A stretch of 5,279 nucleotides of DNA. It comes from JALVIU01 sp964462295. GTDB taxonomy: Bacteria > Atribacterota > JALVIU01. The stretch covers positions 1 through 5,279 of the forward strand of contig CAYWXH010000104.1 of NCBI GenBank assembly GCA_964462295.1, in the 5' to 3' direction. A program made the translations under genes and the position numbers. Positions 5,263 to 5,279 of the stretch are shown in pieces. Under the pieces are notes generated by a model. The model was not told the origin of the DNA, searched no databases, and saw only the letters and a list, made by a program, of their open reading frames with translations. The first letter of the stretch is position 1. Every line of letters starts with the position of its first letter.

Positions 5263-5279
5263 GGTTTTAGGTTCCCAAC

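Larger units (their letters stand above)
4990..5279. repeat. Non-coding REP-like palindromic repeat cluster, continuing to the window edge
   Basis: This 290-nt stretch is visibly more GC-rich than the coding DNA. It contains five copies of the core GTCATTGCGAG: plus orientation at 5018, 5044, 5201 and 5227, and inverted at 5160-5170. It also has three copies of the partner GCAATCTC, at 5074-5081 and 5255-5262, and inverted at 5127-5134. Full copies are GTCATTGCGAG, a variable hairpin, then GCAATCTC, with ATTGC/GCAAT closing an outer stem. Dispersed repeats of this kind are, from memory, common in many bacterial phyla and resemble REP/BIME or MITE-like elements. Reading frames through it are repeat artefacts. 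No transposase or RNA gene is seen. Confidence 0.88.

Noticed and set aside
4912..5270. Overlapping open frames of 77-85 codons on both strands through the repeat cluster
   Set aside because: They read through palindromic repeats, giving recurrent SLRG/CHCE-like peptides, overlap the promoter or the start of the NifU-like gene, and lack credible ribosome binding sites. Such frames are known artefacts of this repeat type.

Overview
The window looks like chromosomal DNA from an AT-rich, probably anaerobic bacterium. Coding DNA is AT-rich and favours AGA and ATA codons. Shine-Dalgarno sequences are strong (AAGGAGG, GGAGGTGA), promoters resemble sigma-70 sites, and intrinsic terminators are compact. 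The right end carries palindromic repeats of the GTCATTGCGAG / GCAATCTC type, which I recall from many unrelated bacterial lineages, so they do not fix the phylum. No marker gene identifies the organism, and I do not name one.

Layout, left to right. (1) Positions 52-1233, plus strand: a complete short-form (about 390 aa) malic enzyme with all recognisable catalytic and dinucleotide-binding motifs. (2) It converges on a minus-strand pair. A polytopic GT-C-like membrane protein (3741-1945, GTG start) overlaps by 19 nt a DPM1/ALG5-type family 2 glycosyltransferase (1963-1244). A 13-bp hairpin at 1224-1253 contains both stop codons of the convergent genes and probably terminates both transcripts. 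(3) A second minus-strand operon lies upstream: a small NifU/IscU-like scaffold protein (4932-4567) followed after 10 nt by a DUF4213/DUF364 protein (4556-3825). It has a good promoter at 4989-4961 and a UUCG-loop terminator at 3807-3787. The membrane protein gene then has its own extended -10 promoter just after that terminator. (4) Positions 4990-5279 hold no credible gene. They contain a nested cluster of REP-like repeats: two 77-nt direct units with an inverted copy between them.

How the genes may work together. The two glycosyltransferase-type genes fit a lipid-linked sugar scheme, in which the GT2 loads a sugar on a polyprenyl phosphate and the GT-C protein uses it outside the membrane. 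However, the GT2 lacks the usual DDGS nucleotide-binding motif, so its donor or activity is uncertain. The NifU-like/DUF364 pair suggests handling of a metal or Fe-S cofactor, but the scaffold lacks the third canonical IscU cysteine. The malic enzyme is an independent central-carbon gene. I see no tRNA, rRNA, CRISPR array or transposase gene.
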